Assembly: GCA_049999765.1 (NCBI GenBank)
Contig: JBNGIQ010009122.1
Coordinates: forward strand, 1 to 64,000
Length of the DNA: 64,000 nucleotides
Reading direction: 5' to 3'
DNA from: Phaeoceros laevis
Taxonomy: Eukaryota; Anthocerotophyta; Anthocerotopsida; Notothyladales
Position numbers and translations under genes: made by a program. Numbering within the stretch: the first letter of the stretch is position 1; every line of letters begins with the position of its first letter. Below the pieces are notes generated by a model, which worked only from the letters and a program-made list of their open reading frames with translations, did no database searches and was not told the origin of the DNA. Of this stretch, positions 59,801 to 64,000 are shown piece after piece.

Positions 59801-62067
59801 CTTTGCTTGTCAATGAATGGCCATTGCTGGCTGGCTCACCTGCTCTTGCTTGTCATTTTCCACATATCATTCTAGTTTCGTGCTACTGCCTAGGCCCGTC
59901 CTATCTAGGGGCCGTTTATTAGGCGTCCTAAGAAATAGTGGAATATTGGACATCTCTGTTGTTGTTGGTGTTGTTCCAAGGGCAAGTGCTGGTGTGCAGC
60001 CACATGGAAGGCAGGCACCCAACCAACCAACCCACCTCATCGGCCAGGTGGGCGGGTTCCAGGTGTTGACTGGATGGAGACGCTCCGGTCAGGGTCGGCC
60101 GTTGGCTGAGTTGTTGAATTCGATCGGGACAGACACTCTATGCCCGTCCGGCAGGTCCTCCCTCCCGCCGGATTCCCGCTCCACCAGTACCCGTCGCTCT
60201 CACCGTCCGGGTACCTTAACCGGTGGGTTGGGTATATTAGATACCTGCATGTAGTATACTTTTACCTCCAAAAGATACGTACTTACACGGTGGTGGTTTC
60301 ACACACGCACACACACTCACGGACCTCGCGTTTTGCTTTGCTTCGGACAAACACGCCCCTCGCCTGAACAATTTCTCCGGACCGGACAGGGCGACAGGTG
60401 AGCGTTTTGAAAGTGTGACCTGGCAGGCCGACGTGGCGAAACGGCCGCATGCGAGTTGTCGCGGACGGGCTCCACATGGCCGTCGCCAGGGCATTCAAAC
60501 AGGATGCGACACAGAAAGAAGCCCTCCGGCCCGGGCTGCCTGCCCAGTGTGCTATTTGGAGCAGCAGGCGCACGAGGGACATGTATCAACACGGGCGGCA
60601 GGGGCAGGGAGGGGGTGCTCACGTGGGCCCCATCCTCGAACCAACCTCGTCCTCTCTCATTCACTGTTTGTGTGCCAGCCCAGGAGCATTGCGAGCCTTG
60701 GCTTTGTGTTTTTTTGTTTGTTCGGTTGTTTGTTTGTGTGTTTGTTGGGTTGGTTGGCTGTTTCTTTCTTGCTTTCTCTCTCCTCTTCTTCTCCTGTGCT
60801 TGCTCTTTCCTGTTTACAACACAGTATTATGCCTGCCTGTGTGATTTTTGTTTGTGCGCGAATATTCGGGACATGGAGGGCCCTTCCCTTGCATGCGCGC
60901 ACCGCTGAAATCCAACATTTGTTTTATGTTTGTTCCCTTCCCGTGCTTCACACTTGGACAAACGAAGCACGTCGCTAGCCACTTTGGATGGGAGTAAAAA
61001 TGGTGGTATAAGCGGATAAAACCATAGGACGACTGGGCTAACCGAAGAAGAATGGAAGAGACGTGCACACATAGATGCTTAGGGAGATGCCGCCTGCCTT
61101 CCTTGTGGCCAGTTGTTGGTAGTAGTAGCGGACTGGTCTAGTAGTGCCTGTATTGTGAGGCAGGGAGGCGAGCCATGGCTGTTCACGCCAGCCCGAAAGG
61201 GGCTGCCCTCAATAAAATAGCAAGCTGCTCACGACGCCCGTGAGAGCAGGCGCCAAAAGGTCCTCCAAAGCTCCCCCCAAAACGTGACCCCCACCACCAT
61301 ACCACTTCTAAGGGCAGAGACGGGACGGAATTGGGGGCACTCACTCGTGCTGCTCCTTTTTATTATTGTCCCACTTCCTCACGGCACTTTCTTGCACAAA
61401 TTCCGTTACCCCTGCTACCCTGAATTGGGGACATTTTCTACAGTCGAGGTCAAAACTGTCTGCCTCTTTTATCCGGCCCCAACATGGCTCCTCCATAATA
61501 AACAGTACCACTGCTACTCTACACCCCACTCCCTCCTATTAATAAAAACTCAGCACTGTAACATCTCGTGCGTGTGGCTGGGGCTGGACTACAGTAGGCA
61601 GGCAGGCAGGCAGGATGATCCCATTTTTTCAACCCAGAAACAGATAGATGCAAAAGTATGCCATGCATATGGCATATTGTATGCATAGCGTGCATGTGGA
61701 TGGCATGCGGGCATCCATGTGGTGCGCATGTGACCTGCATGTGACTAGCCCGGTGCAACTGGCTACCACCGGTCGATCATGTTTCATGATATTTAAGACC
61801 CGCAATTAGCATCCAAATCCTGGTTGGTTAGCTTCACCGGCGCAGTCGCCTCCCATTGGAAGGGACCCTTTCGCCAGGGCAAGTGCAACCCCGCACCCCC
61901 ATTGGCAGAATGTGAAAAGGTGGCAGTGCGCCGGACACGGCAGGCAGTGGCAGTCGGGAGTCGGGACGGGCGACTAATAAGCCAGGATTAGGACTCCGCG
62001 CCTTTCAATCAGGGGTGGAAGCGAGGGAGACGCCGAGGCGAAATCGTGTTCTGTTTCCGCCGTACAC

Positions 62068-62247
62068 GCGGTTAACTGCAGATTGCCGCGTCGAGCCTGA
62101 TGCGGGCGCTGGGGGCTCGGGACAGAGGTTTCGGAGACCCGCCTGGTATTGGGCCAGAAAGCTACCGGCGTGTCGCGGTTAACTGCAGTCCGCCGCGCAT
62201 CTAGCCTAATCGGCGCGACGCTGGGGGTTCGGGAGACCGGTTGGGCC
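62068..62247 (+). repeat. Imperfect tandem duplication, unit about 107 bp
   Basis: The copies start at 62068 and 62175 with CGGTTAACTGCAG, continue through GCCGCG, a variable middle and GCTGGGGG(C/T)TCGGGA, and end TTGGGCC. Unit lengths differ because of small indels. Confidence 0.75.
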
Positions 62248-62440
62248 AATGCCGGTGCGGGGTTGCGCGTCCGGCTTCTTCATTGGGCCACAGAGTCCCG
62301 CCACGGCTTCCTTTTGAACATGGGATTGTTATTAGACTGGTCTACCTTATCCGACCTGATGTGGTGCTGATGAGTCTGTGACTGCTGACCGGGAAGCATA
62401 AATGGCTCCTCAAACATAGCTGCAAAGTCGGGTCCCCAAG

Positions 62441-62500
62441 TGTCACAGCCAGTTCGTACGTGTGACAGCCAGTTCGTACGTGTCACAGCCAGTTCATACC
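62441..62500 (+). repeat. Three 20-bp tandem units
   Basis: TGTCACAGCCAGTTCGTACG is repeated three times in a row with one change in the second unit (TGTGACAG) and a changed end in the third (TTCATACC). Confidence 0.95.
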
Positions 62501-64000
62501 CGGCGCGGTCGGTAGGGCAGGGGCGAGATTAGGTGCGCTCCATGCGCGGCCGAATGCGCGAGCGGCACCTAAGTTCCACCAGCGCTGCTCTGCTATTGTA
62601 TCGTATCGAATCCGATGAAACGTCCACAGGCTCCATCATGTGTAACCACCATTTCATCACCTCATAATTCGCAATGAACGGAGGTGGATCCTGTCGACCC
62701 CCAAACAACCAATCGCATGTCGTGACCGGAATGATCGCCCGCAAGTTTCGCCTAATTCCTCTTAACCGCAAGTTTGTTGACATCATGTAGCTAGGTCGTA
62801 TTATACCTCGTCCTGCTCGTCTCAAAGAACCCAACAAAACCCATAAATTAGTTTTTCGGAAAACCGTCAAATGGACGGGAAAAGTGCTTTTTTTTGTCGT
62901 CGGTCAGTCGGTCATAGTAGACTACGTCCCTTTCTTCTTACATGGGATATGAAAATCGAGAAACACACTTGAGGAGACGAGAAAGTGGAGCATATGTCAG
63001 CCTTTCTCCTATTACTTTTATTTGGTGCTTTGAGTTGCGCATTCCATGCCCTGCTTGTAGCCTCCAGTCCAGCCGACTCCAGCTCCCACATGTGTATTGA
63101 CCGAGCTCGCAAAAAACCATTGCCGTGGTGGCTCCACACATGCGGCATGTGGAAATGGCCACCTTCTGACTCGAGCGCACCGAGGTGTGCGACGGGAAAA
63201 CAAACCGCCCACATGCCGCCTCACATGTTTCGTTTCGGTTTCGTTGCTTTCGCCGACCTGACCAGAAGACCTGACTCGACCCGACCCTGACCTGGACTCA
63301 TGGGTTATACATGTCTCCACAGTTTTTATTAACTGCACAGATTCAACGATTCAACCGCGACGACCGGTCACTGCGCGACGTGGCCGCATGTGCCTTCTCT
63401 GTCGTCCGCCCGCCTGTTATGAGGGCTTCCGCCTTTTCACCCTGACCTCTCCGACGGAGTGGGGCCGCGTCCACCAATCCCAGGCCGGTCCGCAACATTA
63501 TTTTCCCGGGAAGTCGGTGACGAAAGACGATGTCTGGCCCCGGCGCCGGCCGCCTTCTGTGCTCTGACCGCGGCCTGATTCGGGCCGGACTTCTCGCTCA
63601 CCACCACTACTCGGTCAGTCGGTAAAACGTATTCTACCGACGGCAAGCCTACGACGACGAGGCAAGGAGTACATGTCGGTCGCATGCATGACACATGCCA
63701 GGGCGCATGTGGCTGGCGCCAGCGATGCTGATATACTACATGCCCTTGACGTGGGGGAAATGCGCAGGGGTATATGGATGCATGCCTAGCTGCTCTCTGA
63801 TTCGCCTGTGCATGCATGCACGGCATGCAATCACACAGACGTAACGGAACAGGGCAACAGGTAACGGAAATACGGCCCTACGTAGTACCTGCCGGCCCTC
63901 GCTACACGCGGGTTGGTAAATAAGAGGGAAGCGGGGCCGAACCCGGCGGGGAAGCTGCCCGGGACCAAACCGCACTGTAACGGGCGCGATGATCACGCGG

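Larger units (their letters stand above)
56877..64000. other. Intergenic sequence, no supported gene
   Basis: GC content varies, with simple repeats: GGCCC units at about 58718-58742, AGGC units at about 61596-61612 and GCATGC-rich words at 61660-61745 and 63800-63835. Many overlapping open frames exist, but none shows a family motif, codon pattern or introns. Distal promoters or noncoding RNAs cannot be excluded. Confidence 0.5.

Noticed and set aside
60415-60978. 187-codon frame with a hydrophobic stretch (about 60700-60830).
   Set aside because: The hydrophobic run comes from T-rich simple sequence (TTTGTTTG and TTTCTTTC words). Two other frames are also open here and there is no homology signal.
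1-64000. CRISPR arrays, bacterial operons or an origin of replication.
   Set aside because: The intron-rich plant genes rule out a prokaryotic source, and the repeats found lack the regular repeat-spacer pattern.

Overview
The window is eukaryotic nuclear DNA from a streptophyte green plant. It has many genes with short GT-AG introns (mostly about 80-400 bp) and several recognisable plant families: a callose synthase of the GSL5/CalS12 type, an LEA2 protein, a CYP57/CWC27 cyclophilin, a protein with two PHD-ePHD modules, F-box proteins, prefoldin subunit 2 and a RAD6-type E2 enzyme. The decayed PLS-type pentatricopeptide (PPR) fragment points to a land plant. Gene structure and mobile-element content would fit a bryophyte or other early-diverging lineage, but the species cannot be fixed from the sequence. 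Three runs of N mark assembly gaps (8133-8232, 32182-32191, 56777-56876).

Layout. 1-9.5 kb is repeat-rich and mostly decayed: a coding relic (2.07-2.49 kb), a CACTA-like transposon end (3.93 kb), a PPR relic (5.6-5.9 kb) and a broken Plavaka-like transposase (6.3-7.7 kb). 9.7-14.0 kb is a tandem F-box cluster with two near-identical long copies, a truncated third copy and duplicated 3' tails. 14.3-18.3 kb holds a divergent pair: LEA2 on the minus strand and the 11-exon cyclophilin CYP57 on the plus strand, sharing a 519-bp intergenic region with an ABRE/G-box. 18.4-21.9 kb holds another F-box relic, a duplicated leader, intronless prefoldin-2 and dispersed repeats. 23.4-31.3 kb is a 15-exon gene for a protein of about 1633 residues with two PHD-ePHD modules. 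31.3-39 kb is repeats and a 2.8-kb non-autonomous CACTA-like element with clear terminal inverted repeats. 40.1-41.5 kb is a six-exon RAD6-type E2. 43.2-52.5 kb is a 30-exon callose synthase of about 1782 residues. From 52.5 kb to the end I see no gene, only GC-rich sequence with small tandem repeats.

The intact genes are housekeeping or stress genes acting in separate processes: splicing/peptidyl-prolyl isomerisation, tubulin/actin folding, chromatin reading, ubiquitin conjugation, wall callose and desiccation-type protection. They do not form one pathway. I assembled exons by hand from splice consensus, conserved protein sequence and reading-frame closure. For CYP57, the PHD protein, the E2 and callose synthase the exon lengths sum to a multiple of three. 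I see no clearly new system. The most unusual items are the Plavaka-like transposase in a plant, the CACTA-like family with GTTGTAA subterminal repeats, the F-box cluster remodelled by start and stop loss, and the intron-rich GSL5-type gene.
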